From Spirochaetales bacterium (GTDB lineage: Bacteria > Spirochaetota > Spirochaetia > JABEVK01), in the NCBI GenBank assembly GCA_947478845.1, contig CANJXC010000008.1, positions 1 to 64,000 of the forward strand: a DNA stretch of 64,000 nt, in the 5' to 3' direction. Below the pieces are notes generated by a model that made no database searches, was not told the origin of the DNA, and worked only from the letters and a program-made list of their open reading frames with translations. Numbering within the stretch: position 1 is the stretch's first letter; each line of letters opens with the position of its first letter. Positions 25,189-32,605 of this stretch are shown here, piece after piece. The translations under genes were made by a program, and so were the position numbers.

Positions 25189-25968
25189 CTAGATTTTTCC
25201 GGTGAGTCCGAACACGGAGAGCGAGTTTTCCCACACCTGGTCGGCCACCTTTTCGGGGTCTTCGTTGCGTAATTCGGCTATGTGGTAGAGCGTACTTGGA
25301 AGGTAACTCGGTTTATTGCGCTTGCCGCGGTGTTCACTGGGAATCAGAAAAGGACTTTCGCTCTCGATGAGCATGCGGTCGAGAGGCATTTCGATGGCCG
25401 TCTCCTGAATGCTGCGGGCGTTGCGGTAGGTCACGTTTCCAGCAAAACTGATGTACACGTTAAGGTCGAGGGCCTTGTGCGCAAACGCGACGTCTTCGCT
25501 GTAGCAGTGCAGGATAGCGCCACGGCTCGGCAGCTTGTCGCGCAATATGGATAGTACGTCCTCGCCGGCACCCCGGTTGTGAACCACAACCGGTAGGTTG
25601 AGCCTGCCGGCTAGTTCGAGTTGGCGCAGGAAGAGGTCAATCTGGCTCTTTTTGTCTCCGTATTTCTTTTCGTAGTCGAGACCCGTCTCACCTATTGCCA
25701 CGACCCTGTCGAGCAAGGCTCCTTGCATGACTTTTTGCTCCCAGTCGCGTCCCGGATGGGAAACTTCCGAGGGTGAAACACCAATGGCGTAGTAAATGTT
25801 CGAAGCGGTCTTCAGGTTCTCATGGACTACAAAGAAGTCCTGTATGTTGTTTGTAATGCTGAGAATCCCAAGCACATTCTCCCGCTTTGCCTCTTGGGCC
25901 AACAACAACTGCTCGATGTGATCATCGTGAATGAGGCTCATGTGAGAATGTGTATCAAACAGTTTCAT
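25189..25968 (-). CDS. TatD-family metal-dependent DNase
   Basis: A 259-aa TIM-barrel hydrolase. Metal ligands appear in order: FDTHSHMS (HxH), AIGETGLDY (Glu), VVVHNRGAG (His), AILHCYSEDV (His) and the C-terminal ESESPFL, which replaces the usual ETDxPYL. The last change (Asp to Ser at the general-base position) is unusual and may reduce activity. GGAG lies 6 bp before the ATG. The family is linked to 3'-5' DNase activity and DNA fragmentation or repair. Confidence 0.85.
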   Translation of the reverse strand: MKLFDTHSHMSLIHDDHIEQLLLAQEAKRENVLGILSITNNIQDFFVVHENLKTASNIYYAIGVSPSEVSHPGRDWEQKVMQGALLDRVVAIGETGLDYEKKYGDKKSQIDLFLRQLELAGRLNLPVVVHNRGAGEDVLSILRDKLPSRGAILHCYSEDVAFAHKALDLNVYISFAGNVTYRNARSIQETAIEMPLDRMLIESESPFLIPSEHRGKRNKPSYLPSTLYHIAELRNEDPEKVADQVWENSLSVFGLTGKI

Positions 25969-26066
25969 GGAACACTCCAGCGAGGCGCGAAAGGCATGTC
26001 AGGGATAAAGAGACCGGGATCTTCTGCCGAAATTTACAACAGTTGAGCCTCTTGGTCAACCTTGAA

Positions 26067-26095
26067 TTGACAACCGGGTATTTTGCAGGTAATCT
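26067..26095 (+). promoter_or_regulatory. promoter of the M23 - bactofilin - YaaR operon
   Basis: A consensus TTGACA (26067-26072), a 17-bp spacer and TAATCT (26090-26095). The leader to TTG 26133 would be about 30 nt and holds a GGAGGG ribosome site. Confidence 0.8.
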
Positions 26096-26132
26096 GCAAA
26101 CCATTATCCGAGCGTTCTGGAGGGAATCGGGC

Positions 26133-27170
26133 TTGTCACCTGTCAGGCAGTACAAACAGCTCGAGGCCCAAGTGGCCCGCAGTGTCCAGAAAGGTTACCG
26201 TGGCCTGTTTCAGCGCCTCGTGGCGTTCTGGAAACGGGTGTGGACCGTGGGCCGCCAAAACTTCACAATCATGCTGATTCCGCATTCGGAAAAGCGCATC
26301 GTGAACTTCAAAATCTCCGTGTTTGCCTTCGGTTTTCTGGTGTTGCTTGGCGGCTCGGTCTTGGGTGCGTTGCTTTGGTACTCAGCAAGCTATACGGGCC
26401 TCAACCGCCTGTTGGCCCAGAAGACCGACACCTTGGAATCCTCTCAGGCCAACATCGACCGCGTTCGAGAGGAAGTGGCACAACTTCGGACCGTGGCCAA
26501 ACAATTTGAATCTTCACTGAACTCCACCCTGGGTGTGGTGGGTGTTCCAACCCGCAAAGCAACCGCAGACACGCAGGTCCGGGGCGATCTGGCTTCACTA
26601 CTCAGCCTGCAGGAAGTGGATCAGGGAGCCGTGCGTGAAATCGGCGAGTTGAAAAATCTCCGTTCCTACCTGGCCGATTCCACTGAACCGCTGGCTCAGG
26701 TGAGCAACGCCCTTTCGGCACAAAAGTCGTTGCTGGTGGACATTCCTACGCTTTGGCCCTTGGCCAACGTGCGGGGCTGGATCACGACCCCTTTTGGCCC
26801 CTCGGTTCACCCGTTTACTGGCCAATGGTACCTGCACAAGGGCATCGATATCGCCCAGCAGCAGGGCACGCCGGTCGTGGCTACCGCCAACGGCAAAGTC
26901 CTCAAAACCGACTTCGAAGCCTTGGGATTCGGCAACTACATTGACATCAAGCACAACTACGGGTTCTCGACCCGTTACGGGCACCTTTCGCGAATCTATG
27001 TGTCCAAGGGTCAAGACATTGTTCGTGGACAGGTGATTGGAGCTCTTGGCTCAACTGGCTTGTCGACCGGACCTCACCTGCATTACGAGGTGCGCATCGG
27101 TACCCAAGTGGTCGACCCCACCAAATACTTAAGTTTCTCCAGCGATCTTTTCGACCAAAAGGACCCTTGA
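26133..27170 (+). CDS. M23-family peptidoglycan peptidase, membrane anchored
   Basis: A 345-aa bitopic envelope protein. The start is TTG 26133, eight bases after GGAGGG and behind a good promoter; longer readings upstream lack a ribosome site. Order: a cytoplasmic basic stretch, one membrane helix (FGFLVLLGGSVLGALLWY), a coiled coil (LESSQANIDRVREEVAQLR) and a C-terminal LytM domain with HKGIDIAQQQGTPVVATANG and GPHLHYEVRIG. The zinc ligands of the family (HxxxD and HxH) are kept, so it is probably an active endopeptidase. It overlaps the bactofilin gene by 1 bp. M23/bactofilin pairs shape the cell in other bacteria. Confidence 0.92.
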   Translation: MSPVRQYKQLEAQVARSVQKGYRGLFQRLVAFWKRVWTVGRQNFTIMLIPHSEKRIVNFKISVFAFGFLVLLGGSVLGALLWYSASYTGLNRLLAQKTDTLESSQANIDRVREEVAQLRTVAKQFESSLNSTLGVVGVPTRKATADTQVRGDLASLLSLQEVDQGAVREIGELKNLRSYLADSTEPLAQVSNALSAQKSLLVDIPTLWPLANVRGWITTPFGPSVHPFTGQWYLHKGIDIAQQQGTPVVATANGKVLKTDFEALGFGNYIDIKHNYGFSTRYGHLSRIYVSKGQDIVRGQVIGALGSTGLSTGPHLHYEVRIGTQVVDPTKYLSFSSDLFDQKDP

Positions 27171-27628
27171 TGCGATCTCCTGACGGCGATCCCACCGTAT
27201 TCATCAACAGCATCATCGGTGAGAACTCCACGTTCAAAGGTGAGATGTCGGTAACCGGATTTTTTCGGATCGACGGCGATTTTCAGGGCTCTGCTCATAC
27301 TGAGGGACGAATCATGATTGGGCGCCATGGCCGCGTAAAAGGGCACCTCACGGCTCGCGACATTGTGGTGGGTGGCATCATCAAGGGCAACCTTTCCGCT
27401 ACCGAGAAAATTACTTTGCTTTCCACTGCGCTAGTGATCGGCAACGTCTATGCTCCGCGCATCGCTATGGAGGCGGGCGTTTTGCTCGATGGTTCGTGTT
27501 GTGCCACACCCCGCATCCGCGAAACCGGTGAGCATCCGCTGCTGGCGGAAAAGGCTTACACCCTAAAAATCGACACCGCAGCCCGCGTCCATACTCCTAC
27601 CGATCTGGTGGGCTCCAGCCGTGGATAG
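27170..27628 (+). CDS. bactofilin
   Basis: A 152-aa bactofilin, a polymer-forming beta-helical cytoskeletal protein. The core has the regular six-residue repeats: GEMSVTGFFRIDGDFQG, HTEGRIMIGRHGRVKGHL, DIVVGGIIKGNL, then ERIT-like KITLLSTALVIGNV. The start ATG shares a TGATG with the stop of the M23 gene. A C-terminal tail of ~40 residues (with Cys-Cys) lies outside the core. It probably scaffolds the M23 hydrolase at the membrane. Confidence 0.93.
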   Translation: MRSPDGDPTVFINSIIGENSTFKGEMSVTGFFRIDGDFQGSAHTEGRIMIGRHGRVKGHLTARDIVVGGIIKGNLSATEKITLLSTALVIGNVYAPRIAMEAGVLLDGSCCATPRIRETGEHPLLAEKAYTLKIDTAARVHTPTDLVGSSRG

Positions 27629-28121
27629 AGTAGGGGCACCGTTTCCCGGCGGCCCCCCCCTTCCTTCCCGAGACGAAGCCCGCAAGCCCAGAAAAGCCGA
27701 ATCCAAGCCCAACACAGGGTTTCTGGGTCTGCTGAGGAATCGTGACGAATCGGCCCCTTCGATCGGCACTGCTGGTGCCGGTGGCGTCGCTCCCAGTGAG
27801 GCCGAGCTGGAAACCCTTCTCGACAGCGTCCACCTCGCCGGGCAGGAGCTAGCGCGCTATCCGAGCCCGGAGAACGTCCTTGCCTACAAGAAGTCGGTAG
27901 GGCGCTTCATTCAGCTCATCGTGGCGAGTTCGTTGGAGTTGACCGAAGTGGAAGGCCGTATGCGAAAGGACATGAAGAAGCCTAAATACGCCCTGCTACA
28001 AGTCATCAACGATAAACTCGACAAGCTTGGAGCCTACGTTCTTTCCAACCAGAAAGACCACTTGGAAATTCTGAGTAAGGTGGATGAGCTTAACGGCCTT
28101 CTCGTCGACCTCCGCCACTAA
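27621..28121 (+). CDS. YaaR-like protein (DUF327)
   Basis: A 166-aa cytoplasmic protein. A disordered Pro/Arg-rich N terminus of ~55 residues is followed by a helical DUF327-like domain: YKKSVGRFIQLIVASSLEL, a linker, LLQVINDKLDKLGAYVL and HLEILSKVDELNGLLVDL. GTG 27621 overlaps the bactofilin stop by 8 bp. The family function is unknown; the position suggests a role in the same envelope module. Confidence 0.75.
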   Translation: MDRVGAPFPGGPPLPSRDEARKPRKAESKPNTGFLGLLRNRDESAPSIGTAGAGGVAPSEAELETLLDSVHLAGQELARYPSPENVLAYKKSVGRFIQLIVASSLELTEVEGRMRKDMKKPKYALLQVINDKLDKLGAYVLSNQKDHLEILSKVDELNGLLVDLRH

Positions 28122-28124
28122 GCA

Positions 28125-28373
28125 CCCCTTGATCTCGCGGTTTTGGCGTCGCCTCCGCCTTGCTTCCGTACTCGCGTACATAGAGTACGCTCCGTGCGTC
28201 GCATCGTTGTCGGCTTAGCCAAAACCGCGATATCAAGGGGCGGGCTGATGGGCCTCGGTGGGGTTGCGTCGCCTCCGCCTTGCTTCCGTACTCGCGTACA
28301 TAGAGTACGCTCCGTGCGTCGCATCGTTGTCGGCTTAGCCAAAACCGCGATATCAAGGGGCGGGCTGATGGGC
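28125..28373. repeat. 120-bp tandem duplication of a palindromic intergenic element
   Basis: Bases 28146-28253 recur exactly at 28266-28373 (108 identical bases, period 120). Arm A (28125-28147, starts CCCCTTGATC) is an inverted copy of arm B (28218-28240), 22 of 23 positions, and of arm C (28338-28360). Each unit also holds a small hairpin, CGTACTC/GAGTACG (28167-28173 with 28183-28189 in unit 1). The element fills the gap between the convergent yaaR and ABC exporter genes. There is no U-tract, so it is not a simple terminator. Confidence 0.95.
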
Positions 28374-28375
28374 TT

Positions 28376-30142
28376 TTAGTCGCTGGAGGACTCAAACTGC
28401 AACTTATACACGTCTGCGTAGAGCCCGCCTTGAGCTAGCAGTTCTTCGTGGGTACCCGACTGGGCTATGATTCCCCGGTCGAGGACAAGGATGCGGTCGG
28501 CTTTGCGTATCGTCGACAAACGGTGCGCAATCACAAGGCTGGTTCTGTCCTTGAGAAGCACCTGGAGAGCCTGCTGTATCATCCCCTCGGTTTCAGTGTC
28601 GATGTTGGCGGTAGCTTCGTCGAGGATGAGCACCTTCGGGTCTTGGGCCAACACGCGTGCGAACGAAACCAATTGCCGCTGGCCAGAGGATAAGTTGGTG
28701 GCCCCCTCGTTCAGCAAGGTGTCGTAGCCGAGGGGAAGAGCCTGTATGAATCCGTGGGCCTGCACCTGGCGGCACACTTCCTCGATACGACCTCTCGGTA
28801 GACCACGACCTAGATCAATGTTGTCGAACACTGTTCCAGAAAACAGGAACACATCCTGCAGCACACTTTGAATCCCGCCCCGGAGCGAGGACAGCTGGTA
28901 ATCCCGCAAATCATTACCGCCAAAAAGAATGGCGCCGGAATCGATATCCCACAGGCGGGTTAGGAGGCTGGTGATGGTGGTTTTTCCGGCACCAGTGGTA
29001 CCCACGAGGGCCACTGTTTGCCCTTCGAGAACTTTGAAGGTGAGTCCCTGGAGAACCGGCTCTTCCGGAAGGTAACGGAACCTGACCTCGCGAAACTCGA
29101 TGTTGGCATGGGGAGCCTCGCCGAGGGCCAAATGCCCGCGATCGGGAACCATGACTTCGGTCTCAAGAAAGTGAAACACCCGCTCCGCTCCTGCCATTGC
29201 CGACTGCAGGGCCGTGAAGTTTTCAGCAAGGCTGGCGACCGGGTTGTAGAACCGGCTTACCAGCGTGATGAAGGCAATCAGGACACCCACTGTGAGGGTC
29301 CCCGATGAATCAGGATGCAGGAACAACTGGGTGCCAAACCAAACCAGAAAGCCCAGTGACACCGCCCATAGGACGTCGATCAGTGGCCTGAATACGGCGT
29401 TGATGGTCCTTTCGGCCAGGTTGGCCGCCAAAAGTTCAGTATTCTCTTGCGAAAAGGTGGCGCGGGCCGCCTTTTGCCGCCCAAACAGCTGAACCACTCC
29501 AATTCCCTGAAGGTGCTCAGACAGAAAGGCATTGACCCGGCTCACTTGCGCCCGAACCCTCCGGTTGGCTTTGCGGTTCCAACTTCCAAACAGCAACACC
29601 AGCACGAACACCGGCGGGAGAGTCACCACAGTCCAAAAGGCCAGCAGTGGATGGAGGACAAACAAAGCCACGACAACGCCGCCCATCATCACAAAGTCCT
29701 TGAGCAGCGAGGTGAACAGCGTGTTGAAGAACTCGCTGAGAGTTGAGACATCGCTCGTGACCGCCGAAACCAGCCTGCCCTGCGGGTGAGACAACAGCCA
29801 AGCCGAACTCTGGCGCTGAAAACGGGCCATGAGGCTGGTGCGGAGGTCGAGCATCACGCTCTGGGAAATTTTGGAAAGCATATAGACTTGGTAAAATGAC
29901 GTCATCATGGTGACCACGATGCTGGCCAGAATGCCGGCACTGACAAGCGTCAGGTGCGCTAAATCGTGCGCCAGCAGACCTTTGTCGATACCGTTCTGCA
30001 ACAGCAACGGTACGGCCAACTCCGAGAGGGCACCCATCCCCAGAGCGACTACAGATGTGACGACCTGCCATCGGTAGGGTTTGAGGGTCCCCATCAATCT
30101 CGAGAGAATCTTGAGGTCGAGCCCGCGGATTTCTTCGCTCAT
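28376..30142 (-). CDS. ABC exporter half-transporter, canonical ATP-site subunit
   Basis: A 588-aa half-transporter with six membrane helices and a C-terminal ATPase. Walker A is GTTGAGKTT, the signature is LSSGQRQL and Walker B is VLILDEATANID with the catalytic Glu. The signature deviates from LSGGQ. It pairs with the upstream partner, whose Walker B has Asp instead of Glu, giving one canonical and one degenerate site as in TM287/288-type heterodimers. It overlaps the partner by 4 bp (ATGA). Likely an exporter of lipids or drugs (MdlB/YheH-like). Confidence 0.93.
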   Translation of the reverse strand: MSEEIRGLDLKILSRLMGTLKPYRWQVVTSVVALGMGALSELAVPLLLQNGIDKGLLAHDLAHLTLVSAGILASIVVTMMTSFYQVYMLSKISQSVMLDLRTSLMARFQRQSSAWLLSHPQGRLVSAVTSDVSTLSEFFNTLFTSLLKDFVMMGGVVVALFVLHPLLAFWTVVTLPPVFVLVLLFGSWNRKANRRVRAQVSRVNAFLSEHLQGIGVVQLFGRQKAARATFSQENTELLAANLAERTINAVFRPLIDVLWAVSLGFLVWFGTQLFLHPDSSGTLTVGVLIAFITLVSRFYNPVASLAENFTALQSAMAGAERVFHFLETEVMVPDRGHLALGEAPHANIEFREVRFRYLPEEPVLQGLTFKVLEGQTVALVGTTGAGKTTITSLLTRLWDIDSGAILFGGNDLRDYQLSSLRGGIQSVLQDVFLFSGTVFDNIDLGRGLPRGRIEEVCRQVQAHGFIQALPLGYDTLLNEGATNLSSGQRQLVSFARVLAQDPKVLILDEATANIDTETEGMIQQALQVLLKDRTSLVIAHRLSTIRKADRILVLDRGIIAQSGTHEELLAQGGLYADVYKLQFESSSD

Positions 30143-31884
30143 GGCGAGCCCCCTACAACGAACTCGACATGCTGGAGGCGGGCAGTTTCTGCATAAAAGC
30201 CCTCCCGGGCCATGAGCTCGGCGTGTGTCCCAAAGTCGACGATGCGGCCCTTATCGAGAACCAGCACCACGTCACAATGCCGCAGGGTAGCCACCCGGTG
30301 CGAAATTAGCAGGTTGGTTTTCCCTAACCGTGTCGCTTTTAGGTGGTCGATGATCTTTTCTTCGGTATCGAGGTCGACAGCGGAGAGTGCATCGTCGAGC
30401 AAGAGGATGGGGGCATCGACATTGAGGGCCCGCGAGAGTGAGAGCCGCTGTTTCTGTCCCCCTGAAAGGGTGATGCCCCTTTCTCCCACCTCTGTCTCCC
30501 AGCCTTGGCTGAGGGCTTCGATGTCCCGGCTGATGGTCGAAAGCTCGGCGAGAACCCTTAGCCGATCGTCGGGAGTCTCGGGACGCGCAAAGGCGATGTT
30601 GTTGCGGATAGTATCGGAAAACAAAAAGGTCGACTGAGGAACCACGCTGAAACACGACCTAAGGTCGTCCAGCCTGTAGTTGCGGATGTCTTGGCCTCCA
30701 AGGAACACCGTGCCTGCGGGCGGGTCGAAGGTGCGCGGGAGGAGGGCTGCCAGGGTTGTCTTGCCGCTGCCCACCCTGCCCAGCACGCCTACAAACTGGC
30801 CCTGCGGAATCCTAAAGTTCAAGTTGCTCAGCACGGTGGGGCCTTCGGAACTATAGGCAAAGCTCAGGTTGCGGAACTCAAGATCAAAGTTCTTGGGCCG
30901 GGGCAAGTCCCCTTCGGCTACGATGGTCGGTTTGGTGTCGAGTACTTCGCGCAGGCGTAACAGGCTCGCAGCACCCCTCTGAAGCCAGTTGACCACCATA
31001 CCCGCGCCCATAAGGGGCCAGATGAGCATGCCCAGATAGGAAAGGTAGGCGGTGAAGTCTCCCGGGCTGAGTTTCCCGCTCATTACATCTTGTCCACCCC
31101 AGTACAGGAGAAACAACGCCGATAAGCCCGACAAGGCGGAGATGATGGGAAAAAAGAAGCCCCAGAGCTTTACTAGCTCCATGTTGGCATCCAAGTAGGC
31201 CTCGTTGGCCCGGCGAAAGCGGGCATCGACGGAAGCTTCCTGAACGAACGCTTTGACCACGCGGCTGCCTGCCAGGTTTTCCTGAGCAAAGGTGCTCAGT
31301 GAGGAGTACTCTTCCTGAACTTTCTTGAAAAGCACGCCCACTTTTCCACCAAACACGACGATGAGTACCGTGATCACCGGCAGAGGCGAGACGATAATAA
31401 GCCCGAGTAGCGGGTCTTGAATGAGAAGAAACACTAAAATCGCGCCTGAGATGGTCACCGCATCCGTGAGCGCCACCAGTACCATACCGATAGCCATGCG
31501 CACCGCTTCAATATCGTTGGTGGCGCGTGCCATAAGGTCACCGATACGTTGGCCGGCAAACCAAGAGGCCGGCATCGACAACAGATGGTCAACCAGGTCC
31601 TGACGCAACTCTTTTTCAATGCGGCGTGCGGCTCCGATGATAAACACACGCCAACCGACGCGTCCGAGCGCAATGACCAGAGCCGTGGCCGCCATTCCTA
31701 CCATAAGGCTGCTGATCTGGGTTACCTCCGGGTGCCCTGACGCAATGGCGTTGACGGCCTGCTTGAGCCACTGAGGAAACTGAATTTGTCCTGCATTGGT
31801 CAGCAAGAGGCAAGCAAGTCCGGCAAAATACCACCAAGCGTAGCGCCGGAGGTAGGGAAGGAGGGAGGCAAAGGTTTTCAGCAC
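30139..31884 (-). CDS. ABC exporter half-transporter, degenerate ATP-site subunit
   Basis: A 581-aa half-transporter (MdlA/YheI-like), first gene of the pair. Walker A is GRVGSGKTT, the signature LSGGQKQR is canonical and Walker B reads ILLLDDALSAVD, where Asp replaces the catalytic Glu. The start is GTG 31884; TATATT (31898-31893, minus) ends eight bases upstream and no ribosome site is seen, so the mRNA may be nearly leaderless. Confidence 0.92.
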   Translation of the reverse strand: MLKTFASLLPYLRRYAWWYFAGLACLLLTNAGQIQFPQWLKQAVNAIASGHPEVTQISSLMVGMAATALVIALGRVGWRVFIIGAARRIEKELRQDLVDHLLSMPASWFAGQRIGDLMARATNDIEAVRMAIGMVLVALTDAVTISGAILVFLLIQDPLLGLIIVSPLPVITVLIVVFGGKVGVLFKKVQEEYSSLSTFAQENLAGSRVVKAFVQEASVDARFRRANEAYLDANMELVKLWGFFFPIISALSGLSALFLLYWGGQDVMSGKLSPGDFTAYLSYLGMLIWPLMGAGMVVNWLQRGAASLLRLREVLDTKPTIVAEGDLPRPKNFDLEFRNLSFAYSSEGPTVLSNLNFRIPQGQFVGVLGRVGSGKTTLAALLPRTFDPPAGTVFLGGQDIRNYRLDDLRSCFSVVPQSTFLFSDTIRNNIAFARPETPDDRLRVLAELSTISRDIEALSQGWETEVGERGITLSGGQKQRLSLSRALNVDAPILLLDDALSAVDLDTEEKIIDHLKATRLGKTNLLISHRVATLRHCDVVLVLDKGRIVDFGTHAELMAREGFYAETARLQHVEFVVGGSP

Positions 31885-31930
31885 TGCCCCTCAATATACG
31901 GAATTTTGGGCGTCCTCTCCAGTGCTTCAC

Positions 31931-31960
31931 TTGACAGGTCGTGGGGGAGTTTGCTAGTTT
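31931..31960 (+). promoter_or_regulatory. promoter of the rpsT - HU cluster
   Basis: TTGACA (31931-31936), an 18-bp spacer and TAGTTT (31955-31960). The leader is about 36 nt and contains GAGGTG six bases before the TTG start of rpsT. Confidence 0.65.
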
Positions 31961-32003
31961 CCTTTTCTGTTGTAAAACAATAACTTAACGAGAGGTGAGC
32001 CCC

Positions 32004-32270
32004 TTGGCCAATTCCAGATCTGCCAAAAAACGTATACGCCAGAATCTGACCCGCCGCCTGGCGAACAAGTCCTACAAAAGTATGGTTCGCACTACGGTGA
32101 AGACCTTTGAAGCTACATTGGCCGAGTCCGATAAGGTTACTGCCGGCGAAAGGTTCGTCAAAGTCCAGAAGGCCTTGGCCACTGCCGCCCGCAAGGGCCA
32201 CGTCCATAAGAATACTGCTGCCCGCAAATTGTCCCGCCTAGCAAAACGCTTGGCAAATGTTTCTGTCTGA
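32004..32270 (+). CDS. rpsT: 30S ribosomal protein S20
   Basis: An 88-aa basic helical protein that binds 16S rRNA. It reads LANSRSAKKRIRQNLTRRL from a TTG start at 32004, six bases after GAGGTG. E. coli rpsT also uses UUG, where the weak start supports autogenous control, so the same may hold here. A GTG nine bases upstream overlaps the ribosome site and is rejected as the start. Confidence 0.95.
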   Translation: MANSRSAKKRIRQNLTRRLANKSYKSMVRTTVKTFEATLAESDKVTAGERFVKVQKALATAARKGHVHKNTAARKLSRLAKRLANVSV

Positions 32271-32299
32271 ACCAACAATCTTTTCCTTGAGGAGCTCTT

Positions 32300-32602
32300 G
32301 TGTCCACTCCCAAGCTGACCAAGGCCGAGATCATCGAGGCCATTTTTGAAAAAACCCAAGTGAATCGAAAAATCATTCACGGGGTCATAGACCAGTTTTT
32401 TGACGAGGTCAAAGACGCACTGACGGAGGACCGTGTGGTTGAACTCCGTGGCTTTGGAACCTTCGAAATTCGCACCCGCAAGGGCCGCGAGAAAGCGAGA
32501 AACCCAAAGACAGGTGAGGTGGTTCCTGTGCAGAATCATGGGGTCACTGTCTTCCGGCCCGGTAAGGACCTGAAGAAGAAGACCTGGGAACTGCGAGAGT
32601 AG
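32300..32602 (+). CDS. HU/IHF-family DNA-binding protein
   Basis: A 100-aa nucleoid protein. It has the helical dimerisation part (LTKAEIIEAIFEKTQVNRK), the DNA-bending arm (RKGREKARNPKTGEVVPV) with the intercalating Pro, and the C-terminal GKDLKKK. GTG 32300 is six bases after GAGGAG. The place between rpsT and lnt resembles the Treponema arrangement as I recall it. Confidence 0.95.
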   Translation: MSTPKLTKAEIIEAIFEKTQVNRKIIHGVIDQFFDEVKDALTEDRVVELRGFGTFEIRTRKGREKARNPKTGEVVPVQNHGVTVFRPGKDLKKKTWELRE

Positions 32603-32605
32603 TCT

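Noticed and set aside
25950-26132. 61-residue N-terminal extension of the M23 peptidase
   Set aside because: It would start inside the tatD region and upstream of the mapped consensus promoter; TTG 26133 has GGAGGG at the right distance.
28146-28373. Possible CRISPR array
   Set aside because: Only two long copies (108 bp) with one 12-bp linker; repeat and spacer lengths do not fit, and no cas gene is present.
28090-28395. Repetitive 100-aa frames across the 28-kb repeat on both strands
   Set aside because: They are translations of the tandem inverted-repeat DNA and have no ribosome site.
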